Assembly: GCA_030403585.1 (NCBI GenBank)
Contig: JAUEPE010000004.1
Coordinates: 62,001-126,000, forward strand
Length of the DNA stretch: 64,000 bases
Origin: Frankia sp. RB7
GTDB lineage: Bacteria; Pseudomonadota; Alphaproteobacteria; Rhizobiales; Xanthobacteraceae
Direction of reading: 5' to 3'
The notes under the pieces are model-generated. The model saw nothing but the letters and a program-made list of their open reading frames with translations. It did not search any database and was not told the DNA's origin. This document shows, in pieces, positions 17,983 to 26,015 of the stretch; positions within the stretch are counted from its first letter, which is position 1, and the number at the start of each line of letters is the position of its first letter. The position numbers were made by a program, and so were the translations under genes.

Positions 17983-18852
17983 CTAGCGCTTCGTCTTGTC
18001 AACCACCATCCTGCCCTTTGAAGCAATGTCACCCCATTTGGCGGACCATGTGACTTCTGAGGTCGAGGATCGCTTGATCCCCTTCTGATCCCACGCCCCC
18101 TGCAGCGCAAACAGAGCGCCCTGAGGATCGACGCATCGCACGATCCACCAACCATCGGGCAAAGCGATCGGCTCCTGAAGAACCCGGCCCCCGCCGGCAT
18201 CGACCCGCCGGGCCGCCGCGCCGACGTCGTCAACATTGAAGTAATGGAGCCAGCACGCCTGCGGTACGCTGGGAAGCTTGGTGAGCATGCCGCCGATCGT
18301 CTGCCCGGCCGCCGAAAACAATTCATACACGCTTGCCGGGTCGGCCTCGGTGGAGGCCTGTTGCCAGCCGAGAAGCTTGCCGTAGAACGGAAAGACCTTG
18401 CTTCGGTCTTCAGCCAGCAACTCGTGCCAGCCGACGCGCCCGGGCTGGTCCAACCCGCTCTGTTGCGATTGGCCATATGCCAGTCCGGTGACCAGCGCAA
18501 AATTCGCGCCTTGCGGATCGGCGACCACCGCAATGCGGCCGATATTGCTGTCGGTCGGCGAAATCAGGATCGCGCCCCCAAGCCTGTGGATCTGCGCGAC
18601 CCGCGCATCCATGTCATCGACGGCGACGTAGCCGAGCCATCTCGGCGTTGCTCCCATTCGCACCCCTTCTTCGGGGAGATCCATGAGCCCGACGACCGGA
18701 GCGTCGCCTGCAGTCAGCAGCGTGTAAGCCAGGTCCGGGCTCGACCCGTCTTTCACAGCCCAGCCGACCACCCCGGCGTAGAAAGCAGCGGCCGACGGCA
18801 TATCCGTCGTCAGAAGCTCATACCAAACGAAGCATCCGGGTTGATCGACCAA
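17983..18852 (-). CDS. VOC-family protein with two glyoxalase-like domains
   Basis: 289 residues from ATG 18852. Two consecutive vicinal-oxygen-chelate modules are visible. The first runs 6-125 (FVWYELLTTDMPSAAAFYAG ... GRIAVVADPQGANFAL). The second runs 135-255 (VGWHELLAEDRSKVFPFYGK ... WIVRCVDPQGALFAL). The pattern W-x-E-L, FY, and DPQGA-x-FAL is that of CFP-30B / glyoxalase-like proteins in actinobacteria and rhizobia. Metal ligands are poorly conserved in this group. It is probably cytoplasmic, with an unknown substrate. Confidence 0.88.
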   Translation of the reverse strand: MVDQPGCFVWYELLTTDMPSAAAFYAGVVGWAVKDGSSPDLAYTLLTAGDAPVVGLMDLPEEGVRMGATPRWLGYVAVDDMDARVAQIHRLGGAILISPTDSNIGRIAVVADPQGANFALVTGLAYGQSQQSGLDQPGRVGWHELLAEDRSKVFPFYGKLLGWQQASTEADPASVYELFSAAGQTIGGMLTKLPSVPQACWLHYFNVDDVGAAARRVDAGGGRVLQEPIALPDGWWIVRCVDPQGALFALQGAWDQKGIKRSSTSEVTWSAKWGDIASKGRMVVDKTKR

Positions 18853-18920
18853 GCTAGTGTCCCCGTTCGGACGGACCGACGATTGCGCACTGCATCATGC
18901 GCCGCAGCCCGGTGACATCG

Positions 18921-18952
18921 ACAGGAATCTGGACAGGAATCTGGACAGGAAT
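18921..18952. repeat. 12-bp tandem repeat
   Basis: The unit acaggaatctgg occurs twice in full (18921-18932, 18933-18944) and a third time partly (18945-18952). It lies in the intergenic region upstream of the TOMM precursor gene. It could be a regulator-binding array or simple slippage. Confidence 0.75.
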
Positions 18953-18964
18953 TTGCGGCAACGC

Positions 18965-19022
18965 CATTCATGAAGATGAATGTAGTCTGAACGAGCGCCA
19001 TTACATTTCGTGTTCACGTGAA
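18965..19022. promoter_or_regulatory. Palindromes upstream of the TOMM operon
   Basis: Two palindromes are seen: cattcat-gaag-atgaatg at 18965-18982 (7-bp arms) and the perfect 10-bp ttcacgtgaa at 19013-19022. They lie 73-130 bases before the precursor start and are candidate operators for the azole peptide operon. No matching regulator is encoded beside the operon, and the -35/-10 boxes are not clear enough to place. Confidence 0.45.
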
Positions 19023-19094
19023 TCTTGCCCGCTTTGATTGCCCGGCGTACGATGATTGGAGAAGATCGTTCTTTCGACCATGGAGGATGCGGCC

Positions 19095-19541
19095 ATGCAG
19101 CGCGCGAAGCAAGCTTCGAAAAAGAAGCGAATGACCAAAGCTGCAGTCCCGGCGCTCGGATTCGCCGGACTGACTTTTTCGATGGCGGGAAGCGCGATGG
19201 CGTCCGCGCTGCCGGCAGACGAGCCGCAACAACGATTGAATTTTTCGCCCGGCCAGTTCAACGCGCTCAGCGAGGAAGAACTCGCCGACGTCAACCTCGC
19301 CACCTTCCACCTCGCCGGCGATGAAAAGACCTTCAGCGGCGTGCTGCTCGCGCGCGGATGCGGTGGCTGCGGCCATGGCTGTGGCGGTTGCCGTGGCTGC
19401 GCGGCCAGAGGCTGCGCTGGCTGCCGAGGCTGCGCAGGCTGCAGATCCTGCCGCTGCGGCGTTGGCATTGGCTGCGGCGTCGTTGTGCCGGTGGCATGCA
19501 CAGGGTGCTGCGCATCGTGGGGCCGCTGCCGCTGGTGCTAG
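19095..19541 (+). CDS. TOMM (azole RiPP) precursor peptide, 17-Cys core
   Basis: 148 residues from ATG 19095, chosen for the ggagg eight bases upstream; ATG 19080 and TTG 19056 are in-frame alternatives. Residues 1-15 are basic, residues 16-36 (AAVPALGFAGLTFSMAGSAMA) are hydrophobic and look like a Sec signal. Residues 40-85 are an acidic leader with SEEELADVNLATFHL. The core, 89-148, is Cys/Gly-rich (CGGCGHGCGGCRGC ... RCRWC) with 17 cysteines. It is followed by YcaO and SagB-type genes, so its cysteines are likely cyclised to thiazolines and oxidised to thiazoles. A Sec-like N-terminus on a TOMM precursor is odd. Confidence 0.87.
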   Translation: MQRAKQASKKKRMTKAAVPALGFAGLTFSMAGSAMASALPADEPQQRLNFSPGQFNALSEEELADVNLATFHLAGDEKTFSGVLLARGCGGCGHGCGGCRGCAARGCAGCRGCAGCRSCRCGVGIGCGVVVPVACTGCCASWGRCRWC

Positions 19542-19586
19542 GCGCTGGCGCTTCTTGACCAGACATCGACGGGTCGCAATTTCATT

Positions 19587-19620
19587 GGCCGGGTTCGCTA
19601 GCGACCCGGCCGATTTGTTG
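19587..19620 (+). terminator. Attenuator-like hairpin after the precursor gene
   Basis: ggccgggt (19587-19594) pairs perfectly with acccggcc (19604-19611), with a nine-base loop, followed by the T-rich gatttgttgttg. It sits between the precursor stop and the cyclodehydratase start. A partial terminator here would raise precursor over enzyme transcripts, as in many peptide operons. Confidence 0.65.
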
Positions 19621-19727
19621 TTGTCCGCCGCAGGGTTCGTTTCGCCCGGCTCCTCGGCTTGCCGATGGCGAGCGAGTGTGTTCCAACCTATCGAAGAACG
19701 CCGGTCGAGGATACACGTGCTGAGCCG

Positions 19728-21974
19728 ATGACAGTCAAGCGAAAGAGCAGCGCTGCGAAGCAGACCCGCAAGGACATCTTGCGATTCGCGCCAAACTTCA
19801 CCGCCTATCTGCTGCCTCCCAATGCGGTCTGTCTCTACTCCGAGAGCCGCAAGTTCTTCCTGCACGGCGATCTCTATTGCGCGTTGGCAGGCGCGATCGG
19901 AAAGAACGGCAAGACCGCGCCGGAGATCATCCGCCAGCTCTCGAAGCGTTTTCCCACAACCGAGATCGAGGAAGCGATCAGGCGGCTGCTGGAACGCCGC
20001 TACGTCGTCAGCGGAGCATCGCAGGCATCCACAGGCGCCGTTGCTGGTTATTGGGCAAGCCTCGGCCTGCCTCCGGAGCTCGCCGAAGAGAACCTGCGCA
20101 ATTGGCCTGTGCGGGTTGAATCGATCGACGTCAAAGGCGCGGGCGAACTGAGCGCGGCGTTGGGCAAGCTCGGGGTTCACATCACCAGGCGATCGCCCAG
20201 GCTCGTCGTCACGCTCGTGAACGACTATCTCGAACGGCAGCTCGCTGAGGTGAACGGGAAGCGCGTCGCCGACGGGACGCCCTGGCTGCTGGTGCAGCCG
20301 TCCGGCGTGTTTCCGCTGGTGGGACCTGTGTTCAAGCCGGGCGAGAGCGCCTGCTGGACCTGCCTGCACGATCGCATGATCCGCAACCGCGAGATCAAGG
20401 GCTTCCTCGACCGCGGCGCGGCGCAAGCGGTTGCGATATCGCCGCTGGTCAGCGACACCGTGGGCGAGACCGCGATCCACTTCGCGGCCGTTGAAATCGC
20501 CAAGGCGATCGCCTCCGGGTTCCGCACCGATCTCAGCGATCACATCGCAAGCTTCGACCTGACCGGGGCTGTGATCGCCAAGCACTACGTCGCGAAGCGC
20601 CCACAATGCGCGATCTGCGGCAGCAAGAAGCTCAGGAATCCGCGACGGGCGGCAATGCCGATCGAACTTGCCGAAGGCAGAAAGCTCGTCATGACCAGCG
20701 GCGGCTACCGCACCGTGACGTCGCGAGCCACCGTGGCGCGGTATCGCAAGCACGTCAGCCCGCTGACCGGCGTGGTGTCGCGGCTCGAGCGGATCGAGGC
20801 CGATCTGCCGATGAACACCAATTTTTTCGCGCACCACAATTTCTCTGCGCCGGCCTGGAACATCGACCAGCTCAGGTCCGGCCTGAGCGGCGGCAGCTTC
20901 GGCAAGGGCTCCACGGCCGAGCAGGGCGAGGCCAGCGCGCTGATGGAGTCGATCGAGCGCTATTCGGGTATTTTCCAGGGCGACGAGATCAGGACGACGC
21001 GCCGCTTTGCCGATTTTGCGCCCGGTGACGCGTTTCTTCCCAACGACATCCAGTTCTTCAGCGACATGCAGTTTCAAAACAGGCATGTCCCGCTGCCGGA
21101 CGATTCACATCCGGTTCCCGAGCCGTTCGATCCCGCGACCAAAACCGAGTGGTCCCCGGTCTGGTCGTTGCGCGACAAGCGCTTCAAATATCTTCCGACC
21201 GGCCTGCTGTATTTCTTCTATGGCGGCTTCCACACCGATTCGAACGGATGCGCGGCCGGCAACACAAGCGAGGAGGCCATCGTTCAAGGCTTCCTCGAAC
21301 TGGTCGAGCGCGATGCCTACGCGATCTGGTGGTACAACCGCGTGCAGCGTGCCGAACTCGATCTTACCCAATTCGAGGATTCCTATGTGCGGGATCTCCA
21401 GAGCCAGTTTGCAGATGCGGGGCGCCGGCTCTGGGTGCTCGACATCACCAGCGATCTCGGCATTCCCTCCTATGTCGCGATCATGCACTGGATGCAGAAC
21501 GGGCACGAGAACATCGAGTTCGGGTCCGGTTCGCATTTCGATCGCCGCATCGCACTTTTGCGTTCGCTCACCGAGCTGACCCAGTTCATGTCGATCGGGA
21601 TGATGGGCGGTGGAAGCGGCGAGAAGTCGTCGCTCGACGGTGTCACGCCGCTGCGGCTGGACGATTATCCGTTCCTGATCCCCAGCGACAATCCGATTAT
21701 CCCGCCGGCGCCTGGCCTCACAGTTGCGGACAACACGCGCGACCAGGTCAATGCCTGCGTCGAGATCACAACTCGCGCAGGTTACGATTTCCTCGTGCTC
21801 GACCAGACCCGCCCCGACGTCGAGGTCCCCGTCGTCAGGGTGCTCGTCCCGGGCTTGCGGCATTTCTATCGCCGCTTCGGGCCCGGCCGGCTTTACGACG
21901 TCCCGGTAAAACTTGGGCTGCTGGACCGCCCGCGACTGGAAAGCGAACTCACTCCGTTCCTGCCACACACCTGA
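19728..21974 (+). CDS. Fused E1-like / YcaO TOMM cyclodehydratase
   Basis: 748 residues from ATG 19728; ATG 19665 or TTG 19659 are possible in-frame starts and no candidate has a clear ribosome site. Residues 1-330 are the E1-like leader-binding half (ocin-ThiF type), with two zinc-binding CxxC pairs at C209/C212 (CWTC) and C294/C297 (CAIC). Residues about 370-748 are a YcaO domain with GEASALMESIERYSG and CAAGNTSEEAIVQGFLELVERDA, which place the ATP/Mg-binding glutamates. It uses ATP to cyclise Cys (or Ser/Thr) side chains onto the backbone. The C-terminus LTPFLPHT only loosely resembles the PxPxP tail. Confidence 0.93.
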   Translation: MTVKRKSSAAKQTRKDILRFAPNFTAYLLPPNAVCLYSESRKFFLHGDLYCALAGAIGKNGKTAPEIIRQLSKRFPTTEIEEAIRRLLERRYVVSGASQASTGAVAGYWASLGLPPELAEENLRNWPVRVESIDVKGAGELSAALGKLGVHITRRSPRLVVTLVNDYLERQLAEVNGKRVADGTPWLLVQPSGVFPLVGPVFKPGESACWTCLHDRMIRNREIKGFLDRGAAQAVAISPLVSDTVGETAIHFAAVEIAKAIASGFRTDLSDHIASFDLTGAVIAKHYVAKRPQCAICGSKKLRNPRRAAMPIELAEGRKLVMTSGGYRTVTSRATVARYRKHVSPLTGVVSRLERIEADLPMNTNFFAHHNFSAPAWNIDQLRSGLSGGSFGKGSTAEQGEASALMESIERYSGIFQGDEIRTTRRFADFAPGDAFLPNDIQFFSDMQFQNRHVPLPDDSHPVPEPFDPATKTEWSPVWSLRDKRFKYLPTGLLYFFYGGFHTDSNGCAAGNTSEEAIVQGFLELVERDAYAIWWYNRVQRAELDLTQFEDSYVRDLQSQFADAGRRLWVLDITSDLGIPSYVAIMHWMQNGHENIEFGSGSHFDRRIALLRSLTELTQFMSIGMMGGGSGEKSSLDGVTPLRLDDYPFLIPSDNPIIPPAPGLTVADNTRDQVNACVEITTRAGYDFLVLDQTRPDVEVPVVRVLVPGLRHFYRRFGPGRLYDVPVKLGLLDRPRLESELTPFLPHT

Positions 21975-21986
21975 AGGCTGGTCTCG

Positions 21987-23447
21987 TTGCGCGCTCCCCG
22001 GAAAAAACCGAGCAGGACAATCGCGCCCATCATCGCCGCCCGACTGAACGGCCGCTTCTCCCTTCACATGCAGGCCGACGGAAGCATTGCCGCGGTCTCG
22101 AACGACACTTCGGTCAGCCTGGGACAATTCAGTCCAGCTGCAATCGCGCGCGCGGGGCATCTCGCCACCGGCCTGCCGCTGGCCTCCCTCGCCGGCAAGA
22201 GCGTCCTCGCGCGGCAGCTCCATGCTCTGGTGCGGCGGCTGGCGCAGCACGGGCTGCTCGACTATCGGCTATTCTCTCACCGTGACGAGCAAGATTTGGT
22301 GGTGATCGAACCACAGATTGCCGACTACTGGCCGCAACGCGCAAAGCTAGCGAGCAGCGATACGATCGTGTTGTCGCGCTTCGCCTATCTGCGCCGCCGC
22401 GGCAACGAGATGGTGCTGGAATCGCCGCGCGCCGGCGCGCTGTTCCGGATTTGCGATCCCGTCATCGCCGCCACGCTTGCGACGCTGTCGCAGCCGCAAA
22501 AGATCGGCAAGCTTCGCAAGCAAGCGCCTTCCCTGAACCTCGATCTTCTCGGATTGCTGCTCGACAGCGAGATGCTGATCAAGCGCGATGCGAAAGACGG
22601 AGACAGCCTTCGCCTCGACGAAGGCGACCGCAATCTCGCTCTCTGGGATTTCCACGATTTCGTATTTCACACGCGAAGCACGGAGGGCCGGCATGCCAAT
22701 CCCGTGGGCGGCACGTACGCGCATGCGGGGGCTATTCCGCCGCTGCCCGCCGTGCGCCCGCCCTGGCCCGGCAAGACAATCTCGCTGCGCAAATTCGCCA
22801 CGCCAGAGCACCCGGCGTCACCCTTCGCAAAACTGCTACGCGAGCGCCATTCGACACGGGATTTCGACGACCAGCATCCGGTCACGCTCGCCGAGCTCGC
22901 GCAGTTTCTAGACACCACCGCCCGCGTGCTGTCGGAATGGAAGAGCGGCGCAGATGTCGATCATGGTCCGGAAGTCACCTACAGCTCGAGGCCGTATCCG
23001 GCCGCCGGCAGCGCCTATGAGCTGGAGTTGTACCTGACGGTCTCGAACTGCGAGGGGCTTGCGCGCGGGCTCTATCACTACGACGCCGGCACCCACGCCC
23101 TGTTCGCGATCGATACCTCCGCCCAGCAACTCCAGGCACTCGCGATGGCCGCCGAATTCGCCATGGACGCATCCGGCCCGCCGCAAATCCTGATCACCAT
23201 CGCCGCGCGGTTCGGGCGGATCTCCTGGAAATACTCCTCGATCGCCTATTCGCTGATCCTGAAAGACACTGGCTGCCTGATCCAGACGTTCTACCTGGCG
23301 GCGACCGACATGGGGCTCGGTGGCTGTGCCATCGGCACCGGCAATATCGATCTGTTTGCGAAGATGACGGGGCTCGAGTTTTACGTTGAGGGGCCGGTGG
23401 GGCAGTTCGCGCTGGGGCGTGGAAAGAAGGCGGGGCGCGGAGGCTAG
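21987..23447 (+). CDS. SagB/ThcOx-type azoline dehydrogenase
   Basis: 486 residues from TTG 21987, 12 bases after the YcaO stop, with aagg upstream. The first about 270 residues are the N-terminal domain of long SagB/ThcOx proteins. Residues about 280-480 are a nitroreductase-fold FMN domain: RERHSTRDFDD (FMN phosphate contact), SRPYPAAGSAYELELYL, and LKDTGCLIQTFYLAATDMGLG. The reaction is oxidation of thiazolines made by YcaO to aromatic thiazoles. It closes the three-gene TOMM operon; no transporter or protease gene follows. Confidence 0.92.
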   Translation: MRAPRKKPSRTIAPIIAARLNGRFSLHMQADGSIAAVSNDTSVSLGQFSPAAIARAGHLATGLPLASLAGKSVLARQLHALVRRLAQHGLLDYRLFSHRDEQDLVVIEPQIADYWPQRAKLASSDTIVLSRFAYLRRRGNEMVLESPRAGALFRICDPVIAATLATLSQPQKIGKLRKQAPSLNLDLLGLLLDSEMLIKRDAKDGDSLRLDEGDRNLALWDFHDFVFHTRSTEGRHANPVGGTYAHAGAIPPLPAVRPPWPGKTISLRKFATPEHPASPFAKLLRERHSTRDFDDQHPVTLAELAQFLDTTARVLSEWKSGADVDHGPEVTYSSRPYPAAGSAYELELYLTVSNCEGLARGLYHYDAGTHALFAIDTSAQQLQALAMAAEFAMDASGPPQILITIAARFGRISWKYSSIAYSLILKDTGCLIQTFYLAATDMGLGGCAIGTGNIDLFAKMTGLEFYVEGPVGQFALGRGKKAGRGG

Positions 23448-23489
23448 AGACATATCTTTGAGATGTCGCCTGCCTGGACCGTAAGGGAA

Positions 23490-23507
23490 ATGGTGCCCAG
23501 GGGCGGA
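23490..23507. repeat. Distal 18-bp att-like copy of the tRNA-Phe 3' end
   Basis: Identical to 29363-29380, in the same orientation. Bases on either side differ from the tRNA copy, so the match ends sharply, as an att core would. Confidence 0.6.
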
Positions 23508-23682
23508 TTGCGCTGCCCGACGACTTTGCCATTGAAATACAATAGGAATTTCTGGCGCGGGATGAGAATGTTTACCAGCCCTGTTACAAAGATGGACTGA
23601 GCCGATCATGCCCAAGTTGAAGAGCCTCAAACATGGGACGCTGAGGCGGGGTCACCAGCCTAAAGGCCAGCAATTCGGTGCT

Positions 23683-24783
23683 CTAAGAGTTTTGAACAAT
23701 GCCGGAAGCTCCCGCCGCAGGCGAAAACCGCCGCATCTCAGCAAACTGAAGTAGCCGGGTTACTGGAGGAAATGTGCGGTAGCTTTCGTCTAGGTCCATT
23801 GCTTTCACCTCGCGCGTGCCCATCATAATAATAGCGCTAGTTGCGATGGGTGGCGCAGGCGGAGCTGTCAGCTTCCCCCCAGTTTTAGCCACAAGAATTT
23901 CTCGGACGGCGGTCCAAAGCTCGCCGAGCCTTTGCGGAATCAGCGTCAAATCGCTTGCCACAAGCCGATTGGCGCCATGAAACATCTGGCGGGTTTTCCA
24001 CAAAGCCTTGGCGACATTCCTAGCAACGCCTGCCCTCTCCGCCAAGAAATTGATTATCTGCTGACCACCGACATTGCGGCTAGTCGGCTTGCTGCAAACA
24101 GGGCAGCTCTGAATCTCGTGGCCGCATGGAGCCTTGTAGAAAAGGCTCACCGCCTCTTGCCCGTGCTGAACAAGAATTTCTAGCGCGATCCAAAAACAAG
24201 CAAAGCGCTGAACGTCTGCGCTTTCTTCAAGGCCCATTCGATACCATCTCATCGCCGCCCGCACAGGTTCTGCGAGAGTGTCATACCGCACGAGAGTGCT
24301 CCAATCGATCGCACTGGAAGTATGAAAATCAGACGATTGAAGTTTGGGCGTTGCGTAGTTCGTATAATTCACAAACTTTCTGACATCGCCGATAGTAATC
24401 GGTTTAGTCACGTCTATGATCTCAAGTCGATAGGCGGTGACGGGAAAGTCCCACAAGATGCTAAGCTGATCGACTAGCTCCTCCAGATGGACTTCCAAAC
24501 CCCTTACGATTTGATCGTGATTGCTCATGTCTCCGGAGAAATAGACTACACCTCTAACAGGCGCGCCACCGACTCCCAACGCTTGCCATTCTCCTTCGTC
24601 AACGAAAGGGCAGACGTTGAAGTGAAGCCCATTGCTCACCGGCACCGAGAAGATTTGGTCAAACCGTGCGCGAGGATGTCCAAGATTAGGAAACGGAGTT
24701 GTCTGCGAAGACCCCGGCTCCTCGATTTCGAAGGCCAAGGGTGCTCTAAGGTATGCGTTTATTTGCAGCAGTGCGTTCGACAC
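23683..24783 (-). CDS. HEPN-like protein with zinc ribbon
   Basis: 366 residues from 24783. The gene is visibly more AT-rich than its neighbours, which points to transfer. The middle contains FACFWIALEILVQHGQE, then a CGHEIQSCPVCSKP zinc-ribbon-like segment, then VAKALWKTRQMFHGANRL. The last resembles the end of Apea-type HEPN domains, whose R-x4-6-H motif forms an RNase site; here Arg and His are three residues apart, so the match is imperfect. HEPN proteins act in RNA cleavage, often in phage defence. The N-terminal 150 residues are not recognised. Confidence 0.6.
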   Translation of the reverse strand: MSNALLQINAYLRAPLAFEIEEPGSSQTTPFPNLGHPRARFDQIFSVPVSNGLHFNVCPFVDEGEWQALGVGGAPVRGVVYFSGDMSNHDQIVRGLEVHLEELVDQLSILWDFPVTAYRLEIIDVTKPITIGDVRKFVNYTNYATPKLQSSDFHTSSAIDWSTLVRYDTLAEPVRAAMRWYRMGLEESADVQRFACFWIALEILVQHGQEAVSLFYKAPCGHEIQSCPVCSKPTSRNVGGQQIINFLAERAGVARNVAKALWKTRQMFHGANRLVASDLTLIPQRLGELWTAVREILVAKTGGKLTAPPAPPIATSAIIMMGTREVKAMDLDESYRTFPPVTRLLQFAEMRRFSPAAGASGIVQNS

Positions 24784-25059
24784 GTGAGCCCCCTATCCGC
24801 GCGATTTACCAACCCTTGGCCCAGGCTAATAGATTCGTGCCAGACACCAAGCGGTACTCTAAATGTGCGTGCATTGAGTGCACTGGACTGCACCCCCTTG
24901 GCGCGCCCTCACCGTCGCCCGAATGATGATCGATGCGCGGGCGTCCGTAGGTCTGGGGTGAGCAATTTTGCTCAGACCGCAGAACGGGGTCATGCAATTT
25001 GTGCCACCACCGGCGCATTTCATTGTCCGGGCCCGATCCCGCACCGCCGATCATTGCCC
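24784..25059. other. Intergenic region in the island
   Basis: About 275 bases between the HEPN-like gene and the small zinc protein. No convincing gene, tRNA or strong hairpin is seen. Confidence 0.4.
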
Positions 25060-25215
25060 ATGGACACATCCGAGGCCAAACGACCAGAGCGGCCTTGCGA
25101 AGTGTGCCGTCGCACCATGACCCACGTCAGCACGTTGGGAGCGATGGGACTGCGCCGCAAGACCTCGGTCTTCCGCTGCGAACATTGCCTGCGAATAGAG
25201 GTCGAAAAGGAGTAA
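25060..25215 (+). CDS. Small zinc-ribbon-like protein
   Basis: 51 residues from ATG 25060. Two CxxC knuckles, CEVC (near residue 13) and CEHC (near residue 40), flank MTHVSTLGAMGLRRKTSVF, the expected layout for a four-cysteine zinc ribbon. Very similar short proteins occur widely in Bradyrhizobium, usually singly, with no known role. The open frame continues upstream, but that part lacks any conserved look. Confidence 0.72.
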   Translation: MDTSEAKRPERPCEVCRRTMTHVSTLGAMGLRRKTSVFRCEHCLRIEVEKE

Positions 25216-25642
25216 GGCCCGCTTTGGTTCGCGGCACGCACTGGCAGCCCTGGGAAATTTAGGGGTGGACCATGCCGCCGCGGCTTGCGCTGCCCCTTTA
25301 AATGGCACTGAGCAATGTTGGACAGCGGTGGTGATCCGGAGTGTGCTGGGCTCTCAGCGGGACGCCAGCGAGGCCGCCCCTCGCGCTGCGCTCCACCTCC
25401 AGGGTGGCCCCGGTTCTAGCCCCGGACTGGGGTCACTTTGTATCGATCGCTGGTCGGCCCTCGCCGGCATCGGCGGCCTGATTGAATTTTGGAACTTGCT
25501 TATTTTGATCCGTTGACGCCTGTGCACTTACATTTGCTGACTGAAGCACCCACCTTGATCTCATCGCCGCGCCGCTCTCGGTAGCTATCGGTGACTGAGA
25601 GCCGATTGTGCTCCCGCCCCACTCGAATGGAGGCCGGAGCCA
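25216..25642. other. Non-coding stretch with possible IS remnant
   Basis: No gene is supported here. The piece around 25380-25450 (tccagggtggccccggttct and an actggggtcactttg segment) has the look of the end of a degenerate insertion sequence of IS21 type. This is a weak impression and no inverted repeats or target duplications were found. Confidence 0.3.
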
Positions 25643-25831
25643 ATGCCGCGACGTCGTTTCAAACAGAACCAATCCCTCGAAGAGCGCCTGATAGAACAGG
25701 CTATGCGATTGCGTCAGGAAGCAATCGCGCTTCCTGACGGTATCGCGCGTGAAGAGACCCTGAGCCGTGCCGCGCAAACGGAAGCCGCGGTGCAGATGAG
25801 TCAGTGGCTTAGGTCCAAGGGCGACGCGTGA
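25643..25831 (+). CDS. Small conserved rhizobial protein
   Basis: 62 residues from ATG 25643. It is helical and strongly charged: MPRRRFKQNQSLEERLIEQA, then REETLSRAAQTEAAVQMSQWL. Proteins of this size and pattern recur in many copies in Bradyrhizobium genomes as I recall, without a known function. There is no signal peptide. The basic N-terminus would suit nucleic-acid binding, which is speculation. Confidence 0.7.
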   Translation: MPRRRFKQNQSLEERLIEQAMRLRQEAIALPDGIAREETLSRAAQTEAAVQMSQWLRSKGDA

Positions 25832-26015
25832 CGACGGCAAGAACGAAAACCGGCCCAACTCCGAACGCGCGTTCGACGATGGGCCGTTCCGGGTGGATGG
25901 CGCGAAACTAGTATCGTGCCACAGACCACTATTCCAATTCCCCAAGAGGAATGTCGTTCCTCGGTTCGCCGACGAGAACTCCGTATCCTGAAGGAAAGCG
26001 GAGCGCGGATCGCAT

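Noticed and set aside
18921..18952. Iterons of a replication origin
   Set aside because: Only 2.7 copies, no Rep gene and no AT-rich unwinding region nearby.
19095..19541. Metallothionein or lanthipeptide instead of a TOMM precursor
   Set aside because: The adjacent E1-like/YcaO and SagB genes are specific to azole formation, and no lanthipeptide synthetase is nearby.
19014..21086. A 690-codon open frame on the minus strand across the TOMM genes
   Set aside because: It is antisense to the precursor and YcaO genes, which carry clear family motifs. Long open antisense frames are common in GC-rich DNA, and it has no motif of its own.
23608..23751. A 48-codon plus-strand frame starting MPKLKSLKHG
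   Set aside because: It overlaps the end of the HEPN-like gene, is extremely basic and lacks a ribosome site; support is too weak to list as a gene.
24487..25059. N-terminal extension of the small zinc protein
   Set aside because: The frame is open but overlaps the HEPN-like gene and the extension has no conserved features; the ATG at 25060 gives the expected short protein.
25265..25516. An 83-codon plus-strand frame
   Set aside because: No ribosome site and no family resemblance; it spans the suspected IS remnant.
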